Positions 54,509 through 63,320 of a stretch of 64,000 nucleotides of DNA are shown in pieces. The DNA comes from Magnetospirillum aberrantis SpK (GTDB taxonomy: Bacteria > Pseudomonadota > Alphaproteobacteria > Rhodospirillales > Magnetospirillaceae), in assembly GCF_011022235.1 (NCBI RefSeq), contig NZ_JAAIYP010000044.1, positions 124,001 to 188,000 on the forward strand. The letters run 5' to 3'. Below the pieces are notes generated by a model. It made no database searches. It was not told the DNA's origin and saw only the letters and a list, made by a program, of their open reading frames with translations. The stretch's first letter is position 1. Each line of letters begins with the position of its first letter. Made by a program: the position numbers and the translations under genes.

Positions 54509-55699
54509 TCAGTTCGATCCCAACAGCTTTTCCGGGTCCAGCTTGATGTCGCGGCGGACTTGGCCGGAACTGCCGAGCGATGGCGCCGCCTTGCCGTCCA
54601 CCAGGACTTCCAGCGCCCCGGCGTTGCCGACCATCAAGGTCAGGCCAGGGCGGTTGGGGACGACATAGCTGTCGCCCTTGCGCAACAGGCGCGACAACAG
54701 CAACTGGCCGTCCATCTCGCGGACCTGGACCCAGCAATCGTCGGTGGCGGCCTTGAGCTGGACGCGGGAATCGGTGTGTTCCTGGCCGATGACCTTGCCC
54801 TCTGCCGCCGGGGCCGGTTCGGCGGCCGGAGGCGGAGGCTCGACGACGGCGGCGGAGGCCGGCTGTGTCGCTGCCGGAGGCGGTGTTGGTGTCGCTGCCG
54901 GAGGCGGCGTCGGTATCGCCGGAGGAGTGGCGGCCATCGGCTTGGGCTGCTCCACCTTGCCGGCCTCAAGCTTGCCGATGTCGGCGGAGGGAGCATTGGA
55001 CGGGGTGGCGGCGACCGGGGCGGATTGCTGCGCCTTGGTGTCGTCTTCCTCGGTCGGGGGCACCACTTCGCCATCCTTGGCCGCATTTCCCGCCGTGGGG
55101 GTGGCCGGATCCGGCTGGTCCTTGTCCGCGGTCTCTTCCGGCTTGGCTTCGGCGGCGGGGGATTCCTCGGCCTTGGCGTCCTCGACCGGCTTGGCGGTGT
55201 CGCCGGTAACGGTGGCCGGGCGGTTCAAGGCGCTGGCCAATCGGTCGGGCAGGGGCGGCACCATCTCGGCCACGTCGGGGCCGGACGACGACAGGAAATA
55301 CCACGCGCCATAGGCCACGCCGGCCAGAAGCAACCCGAGGAACAGCACCGCGCCGCCGGGAATGCGTCCTTCGGACACCGGCGAGGGGAATACCAGTTCG
55401 GAACGGGGATTGAGGTCGCCGGCTGCTTCCGCCCGGAAGCGGCGGACCATTTCTTCGCCGTCGAGGTTCAGGAACTCGGCATAAGTGCGCAAGAAGCCGA
55501 TGGCATAGGCACCACCCGGCAAGTCCTTGTGGCGTCCCTCTTCAAGCGCCTCCAGAAAGGGCTGGCGGATGCGCAATTGCTGGGCGACCTCGCCCAGGCC
55601 CTTGCCGGTCAGCTCGCGGGCGGTCTTGAGACTTTGCCCGACGGCGACGGTGGGGACACCTTGCGCCAAATTCACGTTGTCTTGCGTGTTGCTCGCCAC
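54509..55699 (-). CDS. rodZ: RodZ-like helix-turn-helix membrane protein
   Basis: 396 residues with GTG 55699, AAGGG nine bases upstream. Cytoplasmic helix-turn-helix (GQSLKTARELTGKGLGEVAQ, LEEGRHKDLPGGAYAIGFLR, residues about 22-90), one membrane helix near 120-138 (AVLFLGLLLAGVAYGAWYF), a long Pro/Ala-rich periplasmic linker and a C-terminal DUF4115-like beta domain (DDCWVQVREMDGQLLL). RodZ links the MreB cytoskeleton to cell-wall synthesis. The linker is longer than in E. coli. Confidence 0.9.
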   Translation of the reverse strand: MASNTQDNVNLAQGVPTVAVGQSLKTARELTGKGLGEVAQQLRIRQPFLEALEEGRHKDLPGGAYAIGFLRTYAEFLNLDGEEMVRRFRAEAAGDLNPRSELVFPSPVSEGRIPGGAVLFLGLLLAGVAYGAWYFLSSSGPDVAEMVPPLPDRLASALNRPATVTGDTAKPVEDAKAEESPAAEAKPEETADKDQPDPATPTAGNAAKDGEVVPPTEEDDTKAQQSAPVAATPSNAPSADIGKLEAGKVEQPKPMAATPPAIPTPPPAATPTPPPAATQPASAAVVEPPPPAAEPAPAAEGKVIGQEHTDSRVQLKAATDDCWVQVREMDGQLLLSRLLRKGDSYVVPNRPGLTLMVGNAGALEVLVDGKAAPSLGSSGQVRRDIKLDPEKLLGSN

Positions 55700-55821
55700 G
55701 TTCAACGACCCTTCCCGTAAGCAATGGGGGAAACGAACGGCAGGCTCCTTGTGTAGCAAACTGCCGGGCGGGGTGGCAACCACCCCTCGGCCGGTTTGGG
55801 GTGTTTCAAAGGACCGTGCCT

Positions 55822-58086
55822 TTACAGGGTGACGCCGTGGTCGATGGCGAAGCTTCTGAGCTTGTCGCGCAAGCTGCGGTCTGGCGCCTGCAACAGACTG
55901 TCCAGATAGGCCTTGACCGGCGCCACCCGAAGAGTGCGGATCATGGTCTTGACCGGGCCGATGCTGGGCGCCGCCACCGACAGCATGCGTACGCCGCAAG
56001 CGATCAGCGCCATGGCTTCGAGCGGCCGGCCGGCCATTTCGCCGCAAACCGACAACGGCACGCCCGCCGCTTCGCACTTGCCGGCGACATGGCGGATGAA
56101 GGTCAGCATGCCCGGTGCCAAGGGGTCGTAGCGTTCGGCGATGCGCGGGTTGCCCCGGTCCACCGCGTACAGGAACTGGGTCATGTCGTTCGAACCGATG
56201 GACACGAAATCGACCAGCGGCAACAGTGCGTCCAACTGGAAGGCCAAGGCCGGCACTTCCAGCATGGTGCCGACCTTGAGCCCGGCCGGCAAATCGTGCC
56301 CCAACGCCCGTTCGCGTTCGATCTCCAGGTTCAGGATGTGGCGGGCTTGGACCAGTTCCGCCACCTCGGCGATCATCGGGAACATCACCCGCAATTCGCG
56401 CCCCTTGGCGGCGCGCAGCAGGGCGCGCAACTGATGGCGCAGCACCGCCGGGCGGTCCAGGGTGATGCGGATCGACCGCCAGCCCAGCGCCGGGTTGTCC
56501 TCTTCGTATGGATTCCAATAAGGCAGGATCTTGTCGCCGCCGACGTCCAACGCGCGGAACGTCACCGGCTTGCCCTCGGCCTGATCCAGGATCTTGCGGT
56601 ACAGCAAGGTCTGGGCCGCCACGTCGGGCAGCGCCGAGCGGGCCATGAACGGCAGTTCGGTCCGGTAAAGCCCGACGCCATCGGCTCCCGAATCGCGCAG
56701 ATGGCTCATGTCCAGCAACAGGCCGGCATTCATCATCAGCTTGATGGCGACATGGTCGTCGGTTACCGCCGGCAGATCGCGCAAGCGTGCGTATTGGGCG
56801 GCGCGTTCGGCGCGCAGGCTGATGGCGTCGGCGAAAATGTCGCGGATGTCGTCGCTGGGGCGCACGAATACCTGACCGTTGTCGCCGTCAACGATGACCG
56901 GGTCCAGGGGCTCGACCTTGTCCAGCACTTCCTTGGCGCGGCCCACCACCGGAATGTCCAGCGCGCGGGCGACGATGGCCACATGCATGGTGGGCGAGCC
57001 TTCCTCGAGCACCAGGCCGCGCAGGCGCTTGGGGTCGTAGTCGAACAGGTCCATGGGGCCCATGGTCCGCGCGATCAGGATGGCGTCGTCGGGCAACTCG
57101 CCCGTGCCCTTTTCCTCGCCTTCCGACAAGTGTTGCAGCAGACGGTTGGCCAGATCCTCGAAATCGTGCAGGCGTTCGCGCAAATAGGGGTCGGTGATCT
57201 GGCTCATGCGTGCGCGCATGTCGTCGTGCACCTTCTGCACGGCGCCTTCGGCGGTCAGGCCCGAGCGGATGGCCTCGCCGATCTTGCCCAGCCAGCCCTT
57301 GTCCTCGGTGAACATGCGATAGGTCTCAAGGACGTCGCGATGTTCGCCGTCACGCATCTCGGGGCGTGAGAACAATTCGTCCAAGGCGTTCTTGATGGCG
57401 GCCAGCGCGGTACGCAGCCGTTCCATCTCGGCCTCGGGGTCCTCGGCGACCAGTCGGCGGATGGTGATGCGCGGCTGGTGCAGCACCGCGACGCCGATGC
57501 CGACGCCGGCGTTCAGCTTGATGCCCTCGATCCTGAGCGGCAACAGGGCGTTGCCGTCCACCGCCACCAGTTCCTGGCGGTCCACCAGTTCGCCCGACGC
57601 CACCAACTCGGCCAGCACCATGGCCACCGTCTCGAGGGTCTCGATCTCCTCGTCGGTGTAATGGCGCATGGTGCGGTTCTGCACCACCAGCACGCCGATG
57701 ACCCGGCCGCCGCGGATGATCGGCACACCCATCAGCGAATGGAAGATTTCTTCGCCGGTTTCCGGGCGATAGGCGAACATGGGGTGGGCCTGGGCGTCGG
57801 CCAGCGCCAGCGGGCGGGCATGGGCGGCGACGTCGCCGACCAGACCTTCGCCGACCCTGAGCCGGGTCTTGTGCACCGCCGACTTCTTCAGGCCTTCGGT
57901 GGCGAACAGTTCCAGCACTTCGCCGGCACGCATGACGTAGCACGAGCACACCTCGGCCACCATGTCGGCGGCGATCAGCGTCACCACCTTGTCCAGGCGT
58001 TCCTCGGCGGTGCCGCCGCCGGCCATGACGTCACGCAGACGGGCCAGCAGGCGGCGCGAGACGGAAGGCGCCGCCGCCTGCATCAC
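55822..58086 (-). CDS. ptsP: Nitrogen phosphotransferase enzyme I (EI-Ntr)
   Basis: 754 residues. N-terminal GAF domain (residues about 25-165), then enzyme I: a phosphoryl-His region EEGSPTMHVAIVARALDIPV, where the His in MHV is the expected phosphorylated residue, and a PEP-binding barrel with LYRTELPFMARSALP and FVSIGSNDMTQFLYAVDRGN. Starts the PTS-Ntr relay to NPr and EIIA-Ntr, sensing nitrogen or PEP state. The ATG overlaps the upstream gene's stop (ATGA). SixA in this window could act on the same relay. Confidence 0.96.
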   Translation of the reverse strand: MMQAAAPSVSRRLLARLRDVMAGGGTAEERLDKVVTLIAADMVAEVCSCYVMRAGEVLELFATEGLKKSAVHKTRLRVGEGLVGDVAAHARPLALADAQAHPMFAYRPETGEEIFHSLMGVPIIRGGRVIGVLVVQNRTMRHYTDEEIETLETVAMVLAELVASGELVDRQELVAVDGNALLPLRIEGIKLNAGVGIGVAVLHQPRITIRRLVAEDPEAEMERLRTALAAIKNALDELFSRPEMRDGEHRDVLETYRMFTEDKGWLGKIGEAIRSGLTAEGAVQKVHDDMRARMSQITDPYLRERLHDFEDLANRLLQHLSEGEEKGTGELPDDAILIARTMGPMDLFDYDPKRLRGLVLEEGSPTMHVAIVARALDIPVVGRAKEVLDKVEPLDPVIVDGDNGQVFVRPSDDIRDIFADAISLRAERAAQYARLRDLPAVTDDHVAIKLMMNAGLLLDMSHLRDSGADGVGLYRTELPFMARSALPDVAAQTLLYRKILDQAEGKPVTFRALDVGGDKILPYWNPYEEDNPALGWRSIRITLDRPAVLRHQLRALLRAAKGRELRVMFPMIAEVAELVQARHILNLEIERERALGHDLPAGLKVGTMLEVPALAFQLDALLPLVDFVSIGSNDMTQFLYAVDRGNPRIAERYDPLAPGMLTFIRHVAGKCEAAGVPLSVCGEMAGRPLEAMALIACGVRMLSVAAPSIGPVKTMIRTLRVAPVKAYLDSLLQAPDRSLRDKLRSFAIDHGVTL

Positions 58087-59120
58087 GCCACCCGTTCCGG
58101 CGAGGCGGTGCGCAGGGTCAGCGCGGCGATCGCCTGATCCACCAGTTCCGCCAGGATTTCGGCGCAGGGCGCTTCACGGGTGACCAGGCCGACACTTTGC
58201 CCGGCCATCACCGAACCGTTCTCGACGTCGCCGTCGATGACCGCGCGTCTGAGCGCGCCGGCCCAGAAATGCTCGATCTCCAACTGAGCTTCCTTCTGCT
58301 CCAGTTCCCCCGCGCGGTAGCGGTGGATGACCTCGTGCTGGAACTCGACGAAACGCTTGGTTCCTTCGTTGGCCAAGGCCCGCACCGGGATGACCGGAAA
58401 GGCCGGGTCCACCTGGGCGGTGGGCACGGCGTCGCGGGCGGCGGCGCGGATGAACGCCTGCTTGAACTTGGGGTGCGCCACGCATTCCGAGGCGCAGACG
58501 AAGCGGGTGCCCAACTGTACGCCGACGGCGCCCATCTCCAGATAGCTGACGATGGCTTCGCCGCGGCCGATGCCGCCGGCCACGAACACCGGTACGCGCG
58601 CCGCCATCTCGGGCAGGATTTCCTGGGCCAGCACGCTGGTCGCCACCGGGCCGATATGGCCGCCGGCTTCGGTTCCTTCGATCACCAGGGCGTCGGCGCC
58701 CGAGCGCACCAACTTTTTCGCCAGCACCAAAGCGGGGGCGAAACACACCACCTTGGCCCCGGTTTCCCTGGCCCGCTTGATGGCCGCGCCGGACGGCAGG
58801 CCGCCGGCCAGCACGATATGGCCGACCCGCATCTCGCCGCACACGTCGATCAGACGGTCCAGTTCGGGATGCATGGTGATCAGGTTGACGCCAAAGGGTT
58901 TGGCGGTCAGGGTTTGTGTCGCGGCGATCTCCTCGGCCAGACGGTCAGGCGCCATCGACCCACAGGCGATGACGCCGAACCCGCCGGCGTTGGAAATGGC
59001 GGCCACCAGGTGGCGTTCGGAAATCCAGGACATGGCGCCGCCAAGGATGGCGACGTCGGTGCCCAGGAATTCGCGCCCGCGCTGCCACAACTGGTCAAGG
59101 CGTTCGCGCGGAAAGGTCAT
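58083..59120 (-). CDS. FMN-dependent nitronate monooxygenase / FabK-like protein
   Basis: 345 residues. TIM-barrel 2-nitropropane dioxygenase-like family: ILGGAMSWISERHLVAAISN, GFGVIACGSM, EGTEAGGHIGPVATSVLAQE, PVFVAGGIGRGEAIVSYLEM and GVQLGTRFVCASEC. The His in GGHIG fits the nitronate monooxygenase subgroup. FabK (an enoyl reductase) is a close relative but fabI is present at 17.3 kb. Between lysC and ptsP on one strand. Confidence 0.88.
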   Translation of the reverse strand: MTFPRERLDQLWQRGREFLGTDVAILGGAMSWISERHLVAAISNAGGFGVIACGSMAPDRLAEEIAATQTLTAKPFGVNLITMHPELDRLIDVCGEMRVGHIVLAGGLPSGAAIKRARETGAKVVCFAPALVLAKKLVRSGADALVIEGTEAGGHIGPVATSVLAQEILPEMAARVPVFVAGGIGRGEAIVSYLEMGAVGVQLGTRFVCASECVAHPKFKQAFIRAAARDAVPTAQVDPAFPVIPVRALANEGTKRFVEFQHEVIHRYRAGELEQKEAQLEIEHFWAGALRRAVIDGDVENGSVMAGQSVGLVTREAPCAEILAELVDQAIAALTLRTASPERVA

Positions 59121-59150
59121 TCCTTTCCTCTCCCCCTCGATAATCGGGCT

Positions 59151-60365
59151 TTACGCCGCGTCCAGGCCGTAAGCGGTATGGAGCGCACGCAACGCCAGTT
59201 CAGTGTACTTCTCCTCGATCAGGACGGAAATCTTGATCTCGGAGGTGGAGATGACCTGGATGTTGATGCCTTCGGCGGCCAGGGTCTGGAACATCTTCTG
59301 GGCGATGCCGGCATGGCTGCGCATGCCGACGCCGATCACCGAGACCTTGACCACGTTGGCGTCGGCCACCAGCTTCTCGAACGTGAGGCCGGCGTCGGAC
59401 ACCACCTTCTTGGCGCGGTCAAGGTCGGCCTTGCCCACGGTGAAGGTCAGGTCGGTGGATTTGCCGTCGTCGGACACGTTCTGGACGATCATGTCGACGT
59501 TGATGGCGGCGTCGGCCAGCGGGCCGAAGATGGACGCGGCCACGCCCGGACGGTCGGAGACCTTGACCAGGGTAACCTTCGCTTCGTCGCGGCTGTAGGC
59601 GATGCCGCTCACCAATTCCTTTTCCACGATCTCATCCTCATCGCAAACCAGAGTACCGGGCTTGTCCTCGAAGCTGGACAACACCTGGACGCGCACGCGG
59701 TGCTTCATGGCCATCTCGACCGAGCGGGTCTGAAGCACCTTGGCGCCGACCGAGGCCAGTTCCAGCATTTCCTCGTAGGTGATCTTATCGAGCTTCTTGG
59801 CGCATTTCACGATCCGGGGATCGGTGGTGTAAACGCCGTCCACATCGGTGTAGATGTCGCAACGGTCGGCATGCAAGGCCGCCGCCAGCGCCACCGCCGA
59901 GGTGTCCGAGCCGCCGCGGCCCAGCGTGCTGATGCGGTTATCCGGTCCCAGGCCCTGGAAGCCGGCGACCACCGCCACCTGGCCTTGTTCCATGCGGCGG
60001 ATCATGTCCTCGGTCTCGATGGTCATGATGCGGGCCTTGCCGTGCACGCCGTCGGTGCGGATCGGCAATTGCCAGCCGCACCAGGACCGCGCCTCGACGC
60101 CCAGTTCCTGAAGACCGATGGCCAACAGGCCGGTGGTCACCTGTTCGCCGGTGGCGACGACCTGGTCGTATTCCCGCGCGTCGTGCAGCGGCGCCATCTG
60201 TTTGCACCAGTCCACCAACTGATTGGTGGTGCCGGACATGGCGGACACCACCACGGCGACCTGATTGCCGGCCTCGACCTCGCGCTTGACGCGCTTGGCC
60301 ACGTTCTTGATACGGTCGATGTCGCCGACGGAGGTTCCGCCGAACTTCATGACGATGCGAGCCAT
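59151..60365 (-). CDS. lysC: Aspartate kinase
   Basis: 404 residues. First step of lysine/threonine/methionine synthesis. MARIVMKFGGTSVGDIDRIK at the start, VVATGEQVTTGLLA, FQGLGPDNRISTLGRGGSDTSA, DIYTDVDGVYTTDPR, then two ACT domains (from about residue 265: SGIAYSRDEAKVTLVKVSD and VKVSVIGVGMRSHAG) that bind the feedback-inhibiting amino acid. Heads the lysC-NMO-ptsP row, an order common in alphaproteobacteria. Divergent from ubiG. Confidence 0.97.
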   Translation of the reverse strand: MARIVMKFGGTSVGDIDRIKNVAKRVKREVEAGNQVAVVVSAMSGTTNQLVDWCKQMAPLHDAREYDQVVATGEQVTTGLLAIGLQELGVEARSWCGWQLPIRTDGVHGKARIMTIETEDMIRRMEQGQVAVVAGFQGLGPDNRISTLGRGGSDTSAVALAAALHADRCDIYTDVDGVYTTDPRIVKCAKKLDKITYEEMLELASVGAKVLQTRSVEMAMKHRVRVQVLSSFEDKPGTLVCDEDEIVEKELVSGIAYSRDEAKVTLVKVSDRPGVAASIFGPLADAAINVDMIVQNVSDDGKSTDLTFTVGKADLDRAKKVVSDAGLTFEKLVADANVVKVSVIGVGMRSHAGIAQKMFQTLAAEGINIQVISTSEIKISVLIEEKYTELALRALHTAYGLDAA

Positions 60366-60535
60366 GAGGAATTCCTTTTGGACCTGCCCCCTATTCCATG
60401 GGGGTCACTGGTCGGTTCCACGAATCTTTCGTTTGCCCGGTTGCCGCCCGGAGGGCGCCTCTTCATACTCTGTCGCCAATCTGGAAGCAAGTGCGGCCGC
60501 CCCCCTGTTCCGACGGCCGCGACGAGGAGTCCTTC

Positions 60536-61312
60536 ATGTCCGAAGCCAACGCGCCCGCGCGCCCCGTTCAGCCCCAATCCCCCGCCCGCCAGGCCACCTC
60601 CTCGGCCGAGGAGGTGGCCCGCTTCACCGCCATGGCCGAGGCGTGGTGGGACCCGACCGGCAAGTTCAAGCCGTTGCATCGCTTCAATCCGGTGCGGCTG
60701 GCGTTCATGCGGCGCAAGCTGGCCCAGCATTTCGGGCGCGACGCTGATGCCGTCCAGCCGTTCGAGGGGCTGCGTCTGCTTGACGTCGGTTGCGGCGGCG
60801 GTCTGTTGTCCGAGCCTCTGGCGCGCATGGGCTTCGCCGTTACCGGTATCGACGCCGGGGAAAAGAACATCGGCGTCGCCCGCATCCACGCCGAACAATC
60901 GGGGGTCGCGGTCGATTACCGTGTCGGCGGTCCCGAGGACGTCGAGGCCAATTCCTTCGACGTGGTGCTGTCCATGGAAGTGATCGAGCATGTGCCCGAT
61001 CCCGCCCGCTTCATCTCGTTGGCGGCCGGCGCGGTGCGGTCGGGCGGCGTGTTCCTGGGGGCCACCTTGAACCGCACCTTGAAATCCTATGCCCTGGCGG
61101 TGGTGGGGGCCGAATACGTGCTGCGGTGGCTGCCCGCCGGCACCCATGACTGGCGCAAGTTCATCAAGCCGTCGGAATTCGCGGCCTTGCTGCGTGACGC
61201 CGGGATCGAGGTTCGCGACCAGAAAGGCCTGGCCTACGCGCCGTTCGCCGACGATTGGCGCGAGACCGATTCCTTGGACGTTAACTACATGCTGTTTGGC
61301 GTAAAAGGATAG
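60536..61312 (+). CDS. ubiG: Ubiquinone biosynthesis O-methyltransferase
   Basis: 258 residues. Two O-methylations in ubiquinone synthesis. [20 protein letters not shown] is the UbiG-specific segment, then [19 protein letters not shown] (SAM site), [17 protein letters not shown] and [29 protein letters not shown] lies six bases before ATG 60536. Divergent from lysC, a conserved arrangement in alphaproteobacteria. Confidence 0.97.
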   Translation: MSEANAPARPVQPQSPARQATSSAEEVARFTAMAEAWWDPTGKFKPLHRFNPVRLAFMRRKLAQHFGRDADAVQPFEGLRLLDVGCGGGLLSEPLARMGFAVTGIDAGEKNIGVARIHAEQSGVAVDYRVGGPEDVEANSFDVVLSMEVIEHVPDPARFISLAAGAVRSGGVFLGATLNRTLKSYALAVVGAEYVLRWLPAGTHDWRKFIKPSEFAALLRDAGIEVRDQKGLAYAPFADDWRETDSLDVNYMLFGVKG

Positions 61313-61389
61313 GGACGGTAGATAACGCTTCCGGCCGGGCGGGCGTCGGCCTAAGCTGGGACACGGGTTTTCCCAGCGGAGGGCGAGAA

Positions 61390-63243
61390 ATGCCTGAGCC
61401 CGGAGCCGGAGGCAGATTGCGGCGTCTGGACCGCGCCACCGTCCTGGCGGTGATGGCGTGGACGGTGGTGGTCATCGCCTCGCTGGCGTGGAACCTGTAC
61501 AACACCTGGGAAACCAGCCGTGATCTGGCGCGCCGCGAGGCGGTGGCCCATTTCAACAAGGATCAGGCCATCCGTTATTGGGCGTCGCGTCACGGCGGCG
61601 TCTATGTGGAGGTCGATGCCAACACGCCCCCCAATCCGGCGCTTGAGCATATTCCCGAACGCGACCTGACCACGCCGTCGGGGCGCCATCTGACCTTGAT
61701 GAACCCCGCCTACATGCTGCGTCAGGTGATGGACGACTATGCCGGGCTTTACGGCATTCGCGGCCGGATCACCAGCCTGTTGCCGCTCAATCCCGACAAC
61801 GCCGCCGATCCTTGGGAGGAGATGGCCCTCAAGCGTTTCGAAACGGGAGAGCGGCAGGTGTTCGAGTTCGTGACCACCGACGGCGAGCCCTATCTGCGCC
61901 TGATGCAGGCGATGATCACCGAGCAAAGCTGTCTGAAGTGTCACGGTCACCAGGGCTACGAGGTGGGCGACGTGCGTGGCGGTGTCGGCATCGCCCTGCC
62001 CTTGGCGCCCTATCAGCACACCGCCCGTATCGCCATGGCCATCCAATCCCTGACGCACGCGGTCATCTGGCTGGTGGGGGTTGGCGGGATCGTGCTGGTG
62101 GGCATGCGGTTCCGCGCCCTGGCGGCAGAGGATGTGGCCGAGCAGGCCCGCATAGCGGTGCTTCATCACCGGTTGGAGTTGGTCCTGGGGGCGGTCAGCG
62201 ACGGCATCGTCGGCATGGACCAGAAAGGCGCGGTCAAGTTCGCCAACCCGGCGGCGGCGGCGATTTTGGGCTATGGCGCCGGAGAGCTTTTGGATCGCGA
62301 TCTGCACGAAACCGTCAACCCGCCGGGCGAGCCGGGGCGCATTTTGTTGGGTGGGGTCGATTCGGGGCGCATCGGCAAGATGTTCCGGCGCAAGGATGGG
62401 ACCCTGGTGCCGGTCGAACTGGCGGTTTCCCCGGTCAGCGAGGAAGGACAGCCGGTCGGCGCCGTGGTGGTGTTCCGTGACGTCTCGGAGCGTCTCGAAG
62501 GCGAAAGGCGCAGCCGCGAATTGATGGAGAAACTGGCGCAAAGCAACCAGGACCTTCAGCAATTCGCCTACAGCGTGTCCCATGATCTGCAAGAGCCGTT
62601 GCGCATGGTGGGCTCTTATCTGCAACTGCTCAGCCGCCGTCTGGGCGACGGCTTGGATGGCGATTGTCGCGAATTCATCGGCTTCGCCGTGGACGGCGCT
62701 GCCCGCATGAGCCGGATGATCGCCGATCTGGTGGAGTTTTCCCGCGTCGAAAGCCGCGCCGGCCCCATGTCCCAGGTGGATGTGAACCAGGTGGTGGACG
62801 ACGCCCTGGCCAACCTGGCCGTGGCGATCGAGGATTCGGGCGCCGACATCCAGGTGGACAAACCGTTACCCGCGGTGATGGGCGATGCCAGCCAACTGGA
62901 ACGGCTGTTCCAGAATCTGGTCGGCAACGCCATCAAGTTCCGCTCTCCCGACAGGCCGCCACACATCCAGGTCACAGCCGTCATCTTTGACGGCATGGCC
63001 GAATTCCGGGTTTCCGACAACGGCATCGGCATTCCCGCCGACAGTTTCGAACGCATTTTTCAGGTGTTCCAGCGGCTGCATTCCCGCGACCGCTACGAAG
63101 GGTCGGGCATCGGTCTGGCGGTGGTGCGGCGCATCGTCGAACGGCATGGCGGCCGGGTTTGGGTTGAATCCCGCGAAGGTGTCGGCAGCGTGTTCCACCT
63201 GACATTGCCTTTGTCGAATTTGGCTGCGTCGGGCGGCAATTAA
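61390..63243 (+). CDS. Membrane histidine kinase with a c-type-heme (DUF3365-like) sensor
   Basis: 617 residues. Membrane helix near residues 17-38, a periplasmic Tll0287/DUF3365-like sensor containing SCLKCHGH (CxxCH at residues 181-185) followed by GDVRGGVGIALPL, a second helix near 218-238, a PAS domain (LVLGAVSDGIVGMDQKGAVK), HisKA with VSHDLQEPLR (His398), and ATPase motifs NLVGNAIKF, DNGIGIPADSFERIF and GSGIGLAVVRRI. The CxxCH suggests covalent heme and sensing of redox, NO or O2. The kinase core resembles that of the sensor at 4.0-6.1 kb. No partner response regulator is adjacent. Confidence 0.92.
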   Translation: MPEPGAGGRLRRLDRATVLAVMAWTVVVIASLAWNLYNTWETSRDLARREAVAHFNKDQAIRYWASRHGGVYVEVDANTPPNPALEHIPERDLTTPSGRHLTLMNPAYMLRQVMDDYAGLYGIRGRITSLLPLNPDNAADPWEEMALKRFETGERQVFEFVTTDGEPYLRLMQAMITEQSCLKCHGHQGYEVGDVRGGVGIALPLAPYQHTARIAMAIQSLTHAVIWLVGVGGIVLVGMRFRALAAEDVAEQARIAVLHHRLELVLGAVSDGIVGMDQKGAVKFANPAAAAILGYGAGELLDRDLHETVNPPGEPGRILLGGVDSGRIGKMFRRKDGTLVPVELAVSPVSEEGQPVGAVVVFRDVSERLEGERRSRELMEKLAQSNQDLQQFAYSVSHDLQEPLRMVGSYLQLLSRRLGDGLDGDCREFIGFAVDGAARMSRMIADLVEFSRVESRAGPMSQVDVNQVVDDALANLAVAIEDSGADIQVDKPLPAVMGDASQLERLFQNLVGNAIKFRSPDRPPHIQVTAVIFDGMAEFRVSDNGIGIPADSFERIFQVFQRLHSRDRYEGSGIGLAVVRRIVERHGGRVWVESREGVGSVFHLTLPLSNLAASGGN

Positions 63244-63320
63244 GCCTTGCGACAGCCCCCGACGCATGCCTATCACGTGTCTGTTCTTGTGTCGTATCGG
63301 GACGACAGCGCGGGGTGGGC

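Noticed and set aside
58197-60983. 928-codon plus-strand frame across lysC and the monooxygenase gene
   Set aside because: Runs antisense through two clear genes and into ubiG out of frame; no motif.
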